This document shows positions 1-7,963 of a DNA stretch of 64,000 nucleotides, piece after piece. Source of the stretch: Lachnospiraceae bacterium. GTDB lineage: Bacteria; Bacillota; Clostridia; Lachnospirales; Lachnospiraceae. Both the position numbers and the translations under genes were made by a program. The first letter of the stretch is position 1, and each line of letters starts with the position of its first letter. The stretch spans positions 868,001-932,000 of the forward strand of contig JAKVNF010000001.1 in NCBI GenBank assembly GCA_022483465.1, read 5' to 3'. The notes under the pieces are model-generated. The model saw nothing but the letters and a program-made list of their open reading frames with translations. It searched no databases and was not told the origin of the DNA.

Positions 1-30
1 TAACAAACCCCACTAAAACATTATACCACG

Positions 31-67
31 TGACAATACAGCTCTCAATAAAGGCATTGTATTGTCA
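31..67. promoter_or_regulatory. Inverted repeat, possible phage operator
   Basis: TGACAATACA is repeated as its exact reverse complement 17 bases downstream, giving a 10+10 bp perfect inverted repeat. It lies in the non-coding stretch (1-280) ahead of the first prophage gene, beside AT-rich sequence with a TATACC. A dyad of this size is typical of a repressor operator. No repressor gene is in the window, so the partner is unknown. I see nothing else convincing in 68-270; the ATG that the ORF track places at 62 has no ribosome site. Confidence 0.4.
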
Positions 68-280
68 GAAATTTTTGCTCTTGTCAGCTTCACTTTCACA
101 GACGTTCACCCGGTGCACAGAGTGGCTCGAGCGGATGTGATGGTCACAAGTAAATATGTAAGTCCGGCTACGAGCATGGCGGACCAACAGAGCGAGTTTT
201 TTACCCCGTTCCGATGGTACCGCCATGCTTTTTTCATGCCTCCGGTTCTCCTCGGCAACGGGAAGAACAGGAGGTTTTTT

Positions 281-916
281 ATGAAATTACACAAGACCAG
301 GCGGAACCAGCGTGAGACCTACAAGTATTACGACGCAAACGGAAAGCTCGTAATCGAACTGAAACCCGGAGAAAACGATGTAACGGAAGCAGACATCCGC
401 ACTCTTCATCTTCTGGATGACAGTGAAGTCAGAAGCAATCTTAAGTATCTGCACGGGAATCAGAAGGAACAGAAAGCCATGGTCGAGAAATGGAAAAAGG
501 ACTACGTCACATGGTTTGAATCCGCCTATCACCGCATGCCGACTGAAGACGAACTTGCCGTCGCCATGGAAGAAGCTGTACCGAAGAACTGGCTTGGCTC
601 CATTGAAGAGATGATGGGTGACGGCGATGAGGACGGCGTCGGTGACAAGGCAAGATTCCTCTACACCATCGATGAGCACGACAAAAAGCTGCCGGCGGAT
701 ATCGAAAGACTGCACGAAGTCATTGCCACAATGAAGAAAAGCTGGCGGGAAATCTATGAAATGAAATTCATCGAAGGATACAACAACTGTGAAATTGCAG
801 ACAAGCGTGGTGTGTCCGAAAGCGCGATTCGAAAGACTCTGGGCAAAATCACTGAGACGATCAGTAAAGATCCCGTGCTAAGAAAAATGTATAAGAAGGG
901 TGCGAAATCAAACTGA
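281..916 (+). CDS. Sigma-70-like phage regulatory protein
   Basis: Small sigma-factor-like protein of 211 residues. Its C-terminal third carries a region 4-type helix-turn-helix (EIADKRGVSESAIRKTLGKI), preceded by a segment (MKKSWREIYEMKFIEGY) that matches the usual region 4 opening. The N-terminal half is charged and has no clear region 2, so it may be a transcription regulator rather than a full sigma factor. The start at 281 is chosen because AGGAGG lies directly upstream; the ORF track start at 62 would add an unsupported N-terminus. It stands alone before a terminator-like hairpin and likely controls early phage transcription. That role is inferred. Confidence 0.7.
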   Translation: MKLHKTRRNQRETYKYYDANGKLVIELKPGENDVTEADIRTLHLLDDSEVRSNLKYLHGNQKEQKAMVEKWKKDYVTWFESAYHRMPTEDELAVAMEEAVPKNWLGSIEEMMGDGDEDGVGDKARFLYTIDEHDKKLPADIERLHEVIATMKKSWREIYEMKFIEGYNNCEIADKRGVSESAIRKTLGKITETISKDPVLRKMYKKGAKSN

Positions 917-920
917 AAAC

Positions 921-933
921 GAGGACGGAAGAC
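921..933 (+). repeat. Copy 1 of a three-copy leader motif
   Basis: The 13-mer GAGGACGGAAGAC occurs here and again at 29150 and 39359. In this copy it runs straight into the left arm of the terminator-like hairpin at 931-960. All three copies sit in short spacers of the phage early regions, upstream of a ribosome site. Confidence 0.6.
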
Positions 934-967
934 CTGAGGAGAACTAACTCTCCCCAGGTCTTTCTTT
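931..967 (+). terminator. Intrinsic terminator after the sigma-like gene
   Basis: A 12-base arm (GACCTGAGGAGA) pairs with TCTCCCCAGGTC across a six-base loop and is followed by TTTCTTT. This is a good Rho-independent terminator or attenuator between the sigma-like gene and the DUF4406-type gene. Confidence 0.65.
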
Positions 968-986
968 ACAGATTAAGGAGGTTTTT

Positions 987-1319
987 ATGGAACACAGCTA
1001 TATGCCCGTGATCTACATCTGCGCTCCTTATGCAGATGATCCGAAAGGCAATACGGAAAAAGCAAAAAAGTATGCCCGGTTTGCAACGGACAGCGGATAC
1101 ATTCCGATCTCGCCCCATCTCCTGCTCTCCTTCATGGATGAAGCAACAGAGCGCAGGAAGGCCATGTTCATGGATCTGGTCCTGCTTGGGAAATGTTCTG
1201 AACTCTGGTATTTCGGAGACCGGATCACTTCCGGCATGGACATTGAACTGGAACGCGCCAGAAAGCGCCGCATGAAGATCAGACACTTCACTGAGGACTG
1301 CCGGGAGGTGACGTTATGA
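987..1319 (+). CDS. DUF4406/DUF7768-type nucleotide-hydrolase-like protein
   Basis: A 110-residue protein with the opening VIYICAPYADDP, then ARFATDSGYIPISPHL and a late WYFGDRITSGMDIE block. This pattern belongs to the small phage proteins related to nucleoside 2-deoxyribosyltransferases (DUF4406/DUF7768). The family may act on modified nucleotides, but its phage function is not settled. AGGAGG is 5-10 bases upstream of the ATG. The stop overlaps the VapE start (ATGA), so the two genes are translationally coupled. Confidence 0.65.
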   Translation: MEHSYMPVIYICAPYADDPKGNTEKAKKYARFATDSGYIPISPHLLLSFMDEATERRKAMFMDLVLLGKCSELWYFGDRITSGMDIELERARKRRMKIRHFTEDCREVTL

Positions 1320-3667
1320 GAGATCTTGCCATTGCCTACGGAAATTCCCGTCAGGCAAAAACATGGACCAATAAGACAACGACCTTTGATGACCTGAAGG
1401 CCCGTCTTAAGACTCCCATCCGCACGACTGAGTCGGCCGAGGAATATTCGAAAATGGCCAAGTTAGCCCGCGATGCTGCCAAGGACCACGGCGGCTTTGT
1501 CGGCGGCTCCCTGATCGGCGGACGCAGGAAGATCGACACGGTCGAGAAACGTTCCATGGTGGCTCTGGACGGCGACCGCATTACGCCAGAGTTCCTTGAT
1601 AACTACGAGAATCTCTGCCCGTACACCTCAGTGCTCTACACTACGCACAGTAGCACGCCCGACAACCCAAGAGTCCGTCTGGTCTTCCCTTTGACCCGAG
1701 ATGTGGCTCCGGAGGAATATGTCGCGGTCGCAAGATACCTCGCTCAGTCCCTGAACATTGAGTACTTCGACGAGTGCAGCTATCAGCCTAATCAGCTGAT
1801 GTACTGGCCTTCGTGCCCGTCAAACGGAACGTTCGTCTACAAGGAGACGGACGGCGGATGGCTGGATCCGGATGTGATTCTCTCTGCTCACCCGGAGTGG
1901 CAGGATCCGACACGGCTTCCCACCTCATCGAGGGAGAGCAAGGCCAATACCACCCAGCAGAAAAAGGTGCAGGATCCGCTTACGAAGTCCGGCGTCGTCG
2001 GGCTTTTCAATCGTACCTACTACCCCATTACGAAGGCTCTGGAGACTTTTCTCTCAGATGTATATGAGCCGACGACAAATCCAGAACGCTGGCACTTAAT
2101 CGAATCGAACTCCATGGCAGGCGTCGAGATCAAGGAGGACAAGTTCGTCTACTCCCACCACGCCAAGGATCCCGCCTACTTGCAACTCTGTAATGCTTTC
2201 GACATTGTGCGGATTCACCGCTTCGGCGACCTGGATGAAAAGAAATCCTTCAGCGCGATGTGCGACTTTGCCATGCAGCAGGACGACGTAAAGCTGGCTG
2301 CTTCCGAGGAACGCATGAAGGATGCCCAGTCCGATTTTACCGATGCCGGGGATGAGAACAATGACTGGAAGAAAAAGCTCAAGTACATGTCCCGTTCCAC
2401 GCTTCTCCAGAACACCGTGTACAACCTCAATCTGATTCTGGCCAATGATCCGGATTTCCAGAACTTTGCCTTCAACGAGATGGCAAACCGCATCCAGGTA
2501 ACCGGGCCGCTGCCGTGGGACAGACCCGAAGGAAATGAGTTCTGGAGGGATGCCGATACGGCGCAGCTGAAGTCCATCATCGACATCCGCTATCTGCCCT
2601 TCTCCAGCAGAAACTACGATGTTTCCTTTACAAAGACTGCAGACGACCGCCACTTCCATCCCATCCGCGACTATCTGGACAGTCTGCCAGAGTGGGATGG
2701 GATCGAGCGCGTGGAGGATCTCTTCATCCGCTACCTTCTGGCTGATGATACGGAATATGTCCGGACCGTCACCAGAAAGACCTTCGCCGCTGCGGTCGCA
2801 AGAATCTATGAGCCCGGAACGAAGTTTGACTGTGTGCCTGTTCTGGACGGCGATCAGGGAATCGGAAAATCCTCCATCGTAAAAGATCTCGTGACTTCGG
2901 ACTACTACAGCGAGACGCTCTCCCTCACTGATATGGACGACAAGTCAGGCGCAGAAAAGCTGCAAGGATTCTGGGTCGTCGAGATCGGAGAACTTGCCGG
3001 AATGAAGAAAGCCGACATCGAGAAGGTCAAGGCCTTCCTCTCAACATCCGACGACAAGTACCGTCCTTCTTACGGCAAGGTCGTAGAAAGCCATCCGAGG
3101 CAGTGCGTCATTATTGCGACCGTCAACGGCGAGCGCGGATACTTGCGTGATATCACCGGAAACCGCCGTTTCTGGATCATCAAATGCCATCAGAAAAAGC
3201 AGAGGAAGGCATGGAACTTCGACGAGAACTACCGTGCCCAGTTCTGGGCGGAGGCAAAGCAGATCTGGAAGGCTGGCGAAAAGCTGTACCTCGAGGGTGA
3301 CGTACTGGAAGCCGCCGAGAAAGAGCAGCGCGGCGCTATGGAGGCGGATGAGCGTGTCGGCATGGTCGAGGAGTACCTGAATACCCCTGTTCCCGCCAAC
3401 TGGGACGACATGGACCTTTATGCCAGAAAGAATTTTCTTCAGGGCTCTGAATTCGGAAATCCGGATCATGGGGAACTTCATCTTCGGAACGAAATCTCCA
3501 ATGCGGAAATCTGGTGCGAGTGTTTCAACAAGAACCTGCCGGAACTCAAATCATCCGACAGCTATCTGATTGCTGCCCTCATGACACAGGTCGATGGCTG
3601 GGAACGCACCAATGACAGGAAAAAGCAGGCCTTCTACGGAAGGCAGAGGCTCTATCGCAGGATTTGA
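1316..3667 (+). CDS. VapE-family phage primase/helicase
   Basis: A 783-residue replication protein. The C-terminal half is the virulence-associated E ATPase domain: Walker A GDQGIGKSS near residue 512, a Walker B-like FWVVEIGEL about 40 residues later, and the sensor segment CVIIATVN. The N-terminal part contains VALDGDRITPEF and SVLYTTHSSTPDNPRVRLVF, which resembles the archaeo-eukaryotic primase-like region often joined to VapE. It should unwind and prime phage DNA. The ATG overlaps the upstream stop. Directly downstream is a non-coding stretch with nine GGACA motifs, a plausible origin for it. Family call is firm; primase activity is inferred. Confidence 0.85.
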   Translation: MRDLAIAYGNSRQAKTWTNKTTTFDDLKARLKTPIRTTESAEEYSKMAKLARDAAKDHGGFVGGSLIGGRRKIDTVEKRSMVALDGDRITPEFLDNYENLCPYTSVLYTTHSSTPDNPRVRLVFPLTRDVAPEEYVAVARYLAQSLNIEYFDECSYQPNQLMYWPSCPSNGTFVYKETDGGWLDPDVILSAHPEWQDPTRLPTSSRESKANTTQQKKVQDPLTKSGVVGLFNRTYYPITKALETFLSDVYEPTTNPERWHLIESNSMAGVEIKEDKFVYSHHAKDPAYLQLCNAFDIVRIHRFGDLDEKKSFSAMCDFAMQQDDVKLAASEERMKDAQSDFTDAGDENNDWKKKLKYMSRSTLLQNTVYNLNLILANDPDFQNFAFNEMANRIQVTGPLPWDRPEGNEFWRDADTAQLKSIIDIRYLPFSSRNYDVSFTKTADDRHFHPIRDYLDSLPEWDGIERVEDLFIRYLLADDTEYVRTVTRKTFAAAVARIYEPGTKFDCVPVLDGDQGIGKSSIVKDLVTSDYYSETLSLTDMDDKSGAEKLQGFWVVEIGELAGMKKADIEKVKAFLSTSDDKYRPSYGKVVESHPRQCVIIATVNGERGYLRDITGNRRFWIIKCHQKKQRKAWNFDENYRAQFWAEAKQIWKAGEKLYLEGDVLEAAEKEQRGAMEADERVGMVEEYLNTPVPANWDDMDLYARKNFLQGSEFGNPDHGELHLRNEISNAEIWCECFNKNLPELKSSDSYLIAALMTQVDGWERTNDRKKQAFYGRQRLYRRI

Positions 3668-3670
3668 TTG

Positions 3671-3907
3671 GGACAAGATACGTGGACAGGACAAGATTTC
3701 TATATATATTCGAAATCCTTGTAACAAAAAGGAGTAGGTAATAACAACACACGCGTAAGGGTATATAGGGAGTTCTTGTCCTTTCTGTCCCCTTGTCCAA
3801 AAGAAAAATTGAATCCCCTATGGCATGAAAACAATTGATTTTAGCGGCTTTCCGGACATTTGGCTCCCTATGAAAAGACTCCTTTTCACGGGGACAAGCT
3901 CCGGACA
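3671..3907. other. Candidate phage replication origin with GGACA iterons
   Basis: This 263-base gap between VapE and the next gene has no plausible ORF but contains nine copies of GGACA in three triplets. Forward copies begin at 3671, 3684 and 3689; reverse copies (TGTCC) at 3777, 3786 and 3794; forward copies at 3854, 3892 and 3903. Seven of them extend to GGACAAG or GGACAG. A very AT-rich block (TCTATATATATTC) lies between the first two triplets. Iterons plus an AT-rich block beside a replicative helicase gene is the usual layout of a phage origin. Function is inferred. Confidence 0.5.
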
Positions 3908-3930
3908 GGCTATGGAAAGGATGATTTTTT

Positions 3931-4452
3931 ATGAAAGAACTTGATGAAAAGTATATCGCCCGATGCCACCGGAAATTAAAAGAATATGGTGCGCCTCTCT
4001 CCGGCTGGTATTGCGTAGAGGTGATCGACATTGCAGATGAAATGGATGACGAGGATGCAACAACCGAATGTGAACTCTGCGGCTGCAAGAAAGTGCGCTA
4101 TATCCATGTGATGCGCCATGACGACTACTTCGATGATTTCCGTGTTGGCTGCATCTGCGCCGGAATCATGGAAGGCGACATTCTTGAGGCCAAGGACCGT
4201 GAGCGCCGCTTCAAGAATCGTCAGAAACGGAAGCTGAACTTTCCGAGACGGAAATGGAGACCGCTCCGGAACGGAAATTACTACCTCAACTATCACGATC
4301 AGGGTGTATTCATCAACAGACTCGGAAACGGCCGGCTTTATGTGCGGTGTGGCAATGATAAAAGCTACCGCTACAAGGGAAGACCTATCGACAACTTCCT
4401 CTCCGCTGCTTATGCCGCCTTTGATCTGGCGGACCCGAAGGAGGCTTTATGA
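3931..4452 (+). CDS. Phage protein with a zinc-binding-like cysteine pair set
   Basis: A 173-residue protein I do not recognise by name. It has CELCGCKKV near residue 52 and VGCICAG near residue 75, which could form a small zinc site, followed by a very basic stretch (RRFKNRQKRKLNFPRRK) and an aromatic C-terminal half (NGNYYLNYHDQGVF). This suggests nucleic-acid binding. It starts with a ribosome site (GGAAAGGATG) and its stop overlaps the VRR-NUC start by four bases, so it belongs to the replication operon. Confidence 0.6.
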   Translation: MKELDEKYIARCHRKLKEYGAPLSGWYCVEVIDIADEMDDEDATTECELCGCKKVRYIHVMRHDDYFDDFRVGCICAGIMEGDILEAKDRERRFKNRQKRKLNFPRRKWRPLRNGNYYLNYHDQGVFINRLGNGRLYVRCGNDKSYRYKGRPIDNFLSAAYAAFDLADPKEAL

Positions 4453-4739
4453 GAGAAAAAGATATCGAACAGAAACTGGTGCAGGCAGTCAGTGCTGCCG
4501 GAGGGAAAGCATGGAAATTCACCTCTCCCGGAACGGCAGGTGTGCCAGACCGCATCCTGCTTTTCCCTTCCGGGCGGATGGCCTTTGCTGAACTGAAGGC
4601 ACCGGGCAAACACCTCCGTCCGCTCCAGAAACGGAGAAAGATCCAGCTCGAACACCTTGGCTTTACCGTATTCGTCATTGACGACCCGGAACAGATCGGC
4701 GAGGTCCTCCGGAAGATGGAAGGAGGTACTGGCCATTGA
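4449..4739 (+). CDS. VRR-NUC domain nuclease
   Basis: A 96-residue stand-alone VRR-NUC (PD-(D/E)XK) nuclease. Visible signatures are REKDIEQKLVQAV at the start, GKAWKFTSPGTAGVPDRILL (catalytic D in VPDR) and FAELKAPGKHLRPLQKR with the E-x-K pair. Family members cut branched or structured DNA. In phages of this type the gene almost always sits between VapE and the SNF2 helicase, as here. It is coupled on both sides by four-base overlaps. Confidence 0.85.
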   Translation: MREKDIEQKLVQAVSAAGGKAWKFTSPGTAGVPDRILLFPSGRMAFAELKAPGKHLRPLQKRRKIQLEHLGFTVFVIDDPEQIGEVLRKMEGGTGH

Positions 4740-6106
4740 AATTCGTACCGCATGACTACCAGAAATTCGCCATTCAATACATCATCGACCACCCCATTGC
4801 TGCGGTCCTGCTTGATATGGGTCTTGGCAAAACGGCGATCACGCTCACTGCCATCGAAGAGCTGATCCATGACCGCTTCGAAGTGAGATCCGTTCTCGTC
4901 GTAGCGCCTCTTCGGGTAGCCCGGGATACCTGGCCCTCTGAGATTGAAAAGTGGGATCACCTAAAAGACCTCACCTTTACGGTTGCCGTCGGAAGCGAAA
5001 AAGAACGACTGGATGCACTGAAGAAACCCGCCGACATCCATATCATTAACCGCGAGAACGTTCCGTGGCTCATTGAGAAATCAGGCATTCCCTTTGACTA
5101 CGACATGATCGTAATCGACGAGCTCTCCTCTTTCAAAAATCATCAGGCCAAGCGCTTCCGGGCGCTGATGAAGGTCCGTCCGACAATCACACGGATTGTC
5201 GGGCTCACCGGTACCCCTTCCTCCAATGGGCTCATGGACCTGTGGGCCGAGTACCGGATTCTGGATTTTGGAGAGCGGCTCGGAAGATATATTTCCAGAT
5301 ATCGCCTTCAATATTTCCGACCAGACAAGTACAACGGCCCTGTCGTTTACTCTTACAAGCCGCTACCCGGAGCTGAAGAACAGATCTACAACAAGATCTC
5401 CGATATCACGATTTCCATGAAAAGTACCGACTACCTGAAAATGCCGGAACGGATCATGAACGAAGTCAGGGTAAAGCTCGATGAAAAGGAACAGAAGCTC
5501 TACGACACGATGAGAAAGGAACTGACGATTTCCTTAAGGGACAAGGAAATCGATGCCGGGAATGCTGCTGCTCTCTCCGGAAAGCTGATCCAGATGGCGG
5601 ACGGTGCTGTCTATGACAACGACGGCGGAGTCGTGAAGATCCATGACAGGAAGCTCGATGCGCTGGAAGATCTGATCGAAGGCGCTAATGGAAAGCCGGT
5701 GCTGGTGAGCTACTGGTACCGCCATGATCTGGACCGCATCAAAGAGCGCTTCTCTTCAGCAAGAGAACTGAAGAGTCACGAGGACTTTACGGAATGGAAC
5801 AAAGGGCAAATTCCCATCGCCCTGATTCATCCGGCTTCCGCTGGTCACGGCCTCAATCTTCAGTCCGGCGGCAGCACCATCGTATGGTTCACTCTGACCT
5901 GGAGTCTTGAGCTTTACGAACAGATGAACGCCCGCCTCTGGAGACAGGGACAGAAGTCCGAAACCGTGGTCATCCATCACATCATTACCGAGGGCACCAT
6001 CGACGAGAACATCATGAAGGCGCTCCGGACTAAGGACAAGACGCAGTCCGCACTGATTAATGCAGTGAAGGCAAACCTGAAAGGAGATGCGAATGGATCC
6101 TTATGA
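4736..6106 (+). CDS. SNF2-family DEAD/DEAH-box helicase
   Basis: A 456-residue superfamily 2 ATPase. Motif I is LDMGLGKTAI near residue 29, motif II reads VIDELSSFK near residue 127 (DEL rather than DEAH), motif III is GLTGTPSSNGLMDLW, and the C-terminal lobe ends with QMNARLWRQGQKSE (motif VI). It is shorter than cellular SNF2 proteins, as is usual for phage versions. It starts with TTG; the preceding stop shares TTGA, and AGGAGG lies upstream. It likely remodels or unwinds DNA during replication with VapE and VRR-NUC. Confidence 0.85.
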   Translation: MKFVPHDYQKFAIQYIIDHPIAAVLLDMGLGKTAITLTAIEELIHDRFEVRSVLVVAPLRVARDTWPSEIEKWDHLKDLTFTVAVGSEKERLDALKKPADIHIINRENVPWLIEKSGIPFDYDMIVIDELSSFKNHQAKRFRALMKVRPTITRIVGLTGTPSSNGLMDLWAEYRILDFGERLGRYISRYRLQYFRPDKYNGPVVYSYKPLPGAEEQIYNKISDITISMKSTDYLKMPERIMNEVRVKLDEKEQKLYDTMRKELTISLRDKEIDAGNAAALSGKLIQMADGAVYDNDGGVVKIHDRKLDALEDLIEGANGKPVLVSYWYRHDLDRIKERFSSARELKSHEDFTEWNKGQIPIALIHPASAGHGLNLQSGGSTIVWFTLTWSLELYEQMNARLWRQGQKSETVVIHHIITEGTIDENIMKALRTKDKTQSALINAVKANLKGDANGSL

Positions 6107-6311
6107 AAAACTCGCCAACGCCATCGTCCTTCTGGCAGCGAAGGATTACCGGAGTGCCCTAAAGCGTCTGAAGAAAACTCCGAGGAACCGGGAAGCCAAG
6201 GCTGCTGCCTCTGATCTGGAGCGGTTCTTCCGCTCCGGATGGTATTCGGCTCTTACCTCTGTAGATGGAGAGTACCTGATAGAAAACATAAGAAAGGAGG
6301 TTCTCGAATGA
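6093..6311 (+). CDS. Small conserved phage protein
   Basis: A 72-residue, mostly helical, basic protein (MDPYEKLANAIVLLAAKDYR...). I know no function. The ATG at 6093 is preferred over 6087 because GGAG sits six bases before it. The gene overlaps the helicase end by 14 bases and the DUF1492 start by four, so it is part of the same operon and is probably made together with the late regulator. Confidence 0.6.
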   Translation: MDPYEKLANAIVLLAAKDYRSALKRLKKTPRNREAKAAASDLERFFRSGWYSALTSVDGEYLIENIRKEVLE

Positions 6312-6736
6312 CCCCAGAAGAATATCTCCAGCAGGCATATCGCCTCGACCAGCGCATACGTCTGGACACCGAGGAAGTAAAACGAATCCGGGAGCTGTCC
6401 TGCAGCGTTTCTGCGATCTGCTATGACAAGGAACACGTGCAGGCCTCCCATCCATCGGATGCACCTTTCGTGCAGGCACTGGAACGGTTGGAAGAACTAG
6501 AAGGAAAGATTGCGGATGAACTGAATCTCCTTTCCAAGCTGAAAAAACAGATCGGCGAAATGATCCGTTCCCTTCCTTCCACGGACGAGCAGTTGATTCT
6601 CTCCTACCGCTATCTCTGCGGGATGACCTGGAAAGAGATCGGAACGGAACTTCACATCGACCGGACCACTGCCTGCCGTTGGCATGACAACGCACTCGAT
6701 CACCTGAAGGTACCTGAAAATCCTGTAATGATTTAA
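6308..6736 (+). CDS. DUF1492/ArpU-like late transcription regulator
   Basis: A 142-residue protein with a long N-terminal coiled-coil (LERLEELEGKIADELNLLSKLKKQI) and a C-terminal sigma region 4-type helix-turn-helix (LCGMTWKEIGTELHIDRTTACRWHDNAL). This is the DUF1492/ArpU pattern, the class that switches on late genes in low-GC Gram-positive phages. The start at 6308 follows AAAGGAGG. It is the last gene before the packaging module, and a direct-repeat promoter-like region begins three bases after its stop, which fits a role as late activator. Confidence 0.75.
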   Translation: MTPEEYLQQAYRLDQRIRLDTEEVKRIRELSCSVSAICYDKEHVQASHPSDAPFVQALERLEELEGKIADELNLLSKLKKQIGEMIRSLPSTDEQLILSYRYLCGMTWKEIGTELHIDRTTACRWHDNALDHLKVPENPVMI

Positions 6737-6738
6737 AA

Positions 6739-6795
6739 GTTGCACGCAATACCACACGTTGCAACAAGACGCACGCCACCCCTGTATGTTATAGT
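6739..6795 (+). promoter_or_regulatory. Probable late promoter with GTTGCA direct repeats
   Basis: GTTGCA occurs at 6739 and again at 6758, 19 bases apart, followed by TATAGT at 6790-6795. The spacing between the second repeat and the -10 is too long for an ordinary -35, so it looks activator dependent. It lies just after the DUF1492/ArpU-like gene and just before the packaging genes, where late promoters of such phages are found. Confidence 0.5.
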
Positions 6796-6844
6796 AGAAT
6801 CAGCAAAAATGAATGATACAAAGTCGCGCAGGCGGCTGAACCGA

Positions 6845-6878
6845 AGCCTCGAAGGAAGATTCCTCCGGGGCTTTTGTT
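6845..6878 (+). terminator. Hairpin with T-run in the late leader
   Basis: AGCCTCGAAGGA pairs with TCCTCCGGGGCT around AGAT, followed by TTTTGTT. It falls between the late promoter and the HNH gene, so it is either the terminator of the early operon or an antitermination site in the late leader. Confidence 0.5.
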
Positions 6879-6901
6879 ATGCCAGAAAGGAGGCGGCAGG
6901 C

Positions 6902-7273
6902 ATGCCAAGGAAGCCGAAACGTCCCTGCCGGTATCCGGGATGCAGAGATCTCTGTGAGGACGGCGAACAGTACTGCCCCACGCATAAGAGACTGATGGAG
7001 AAGCACTACGATGACTTCACCCGGGGCTATAACGGACACAAGCGTTACGGCAGCCAGTGGAGAAAGATCCGGACACGCTACGTTCATAAGCACCCGCTCT
7101 GCGAGGAGTGCTTAAAGCATGGGCGATTCGTTCCGGTCGAGGAAGTCCACCACATCGTTCCGATCTCCGAGGGAGGAACCAACGACGAGAGCAATCTCAT
7201 GAGTCTTTGCCGGAGCTGTCACGAAAAAATCCACGAGAAACGTGGTGACAGGAAACCGGGAGGGGCGGTCTGA
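6902..7273 (+). CDS. HNH endonuclease
   Basis: A 123-residue HNH nuclease. It begins with a small cysteine cluster (CRYPGC...C...YCPTHK) and carries the HNH core CEECLKHGRFVPVEEVHHIVPISEGGTNDESNLMSLCRSCHEKIH, cited here in outline: HH-x3-P, N in SNL and the CxxCH zinc site. Phage HNH proteins beside terminase assist cos cleavage and packaging. The start at 6902 follows GGAGGCGGCAGGC; the ORF track start at 6740 runs through the late promoter and is rejected. Confidence 0.85.
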   Translation: MPRKPKRPCRYPGCRDLCEDGEQYCPTHKRLMEKHYDDFTRGYNGHKRYGSQWRKIRTRYVHKHPLCEECLKHGRFVPVEEVHHIVPISEGGTNDESNLMSLCRSCHEKIHEKRGDRKPGGAV

Positions 7274-7381
7274 ATCTCTAAAACCAAAAGGCTAAAAGAC
7301 CGCCGGCCCCTCTCGTGTGCGTTTTTTCCGGTTCAAACAGGGGATAAAACCCAGCCGCCTGCAGGAAAGGAAGTGTAACCC

Positions 7382-7963
7382 GTGGCAAAAGACGGAACAT
7401 ACCGTGGCGGCAGGCGAATTAAAGCCGGTGGCAAGCCCACTCCTGCTGCGGAAAAGATAGCAAATGGAAAGCCGGTTCAGATCATGAGAAATGACATTCC
7501 TGATCTGGAGCCGGATGAACTTGAGGCAGTGGATCTTCCGGAGGGAGCTGTGCTCGAAGGCGCAGATATGCCGAAGCCGGATGAATATCTCTCTGCCAAA
7601 CAGAAGAACGGCAAGCCTCTCGGGGCCGACGTTATCTACAAGGAAACCTGGCTCTGGCTGAAGCGCCGCCACTGCGAAAATCTCGTAAACAAGCGTCTCA
7701 TTGAATCCTACGCTCAGAACTTCGCTCGTTACATTCAGTGCGAGGATGCGATCAGTACCTACGGCCTTCTAGGCAAACATCCGACGACCGGCGGTGTTGT
7801 GAGCTCTCCCTTCGTCCAGATGGCCAGCCAGTTTCAGAAGGCTGCCAATCTCATCTGGATGGAAATCTACGACATTGTGAAACAGAACTGCACCGAGGAG
7901 TTTGAGGATGGAAATCCGAATGACACGATGGAGCAGCTTCTTCGTTCAAGGAAAGGACGATAA
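7382..7963 (+). CDS. terS: Terminase small subunit, P27 type
   Basis: A 193-residue protein with an acidic, low-complexity N-terminal third and a helical C-terminal domain (YKETWLWLKRRHCENLVNKRLIESYAQNFARYIQCEDAI... MASQFQKAANLIWMEIYDIV) characteristic of the P27/phage_term_Sma_2 family. It recognises the packaging site on phage DNA and recruits the large subunit. GTG start with AAGGAAG upstream. Unusually, it is separated from terL by about 3.8 kb holding a methyltransferase and small accessory genes. Confidence 0.75.
   Translation: MAKDGTYRGGRRIKAGGKPTPAAEKIANGKPVQIMRNDIPDLEPDELEAVDLPEGAVLEGADMPKPDEYLSAKQKNGKPLGADVIYKETWLWLKRRHCENLVNKRLIESYAQNFARYIQCEDAISTYGLLGKHPTTGGVVSSPFVQMASQFQKAANLIWMEIYDIVKQNCTEEFEDGNPNDTMEQLLRSRKGR

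Noticed and set aside
62-280. N-terminal extension of the sigma-like ORF
   Set aside because: No ribosome site at 62, residues unlike the family, and AGGAGG stands before ATG 281.
3579-4088. 169-residue minus-strand ORF
   Set aside because: Shadow across the VapE end, the repeat-rich gap and the next gene; no ribosome site or family pattern.
6740-6901. N-terminal extension of the HNH ORF
   Set aside because: It covers the late promoter and hairpin; ATG 6902 has a good ribosome site.
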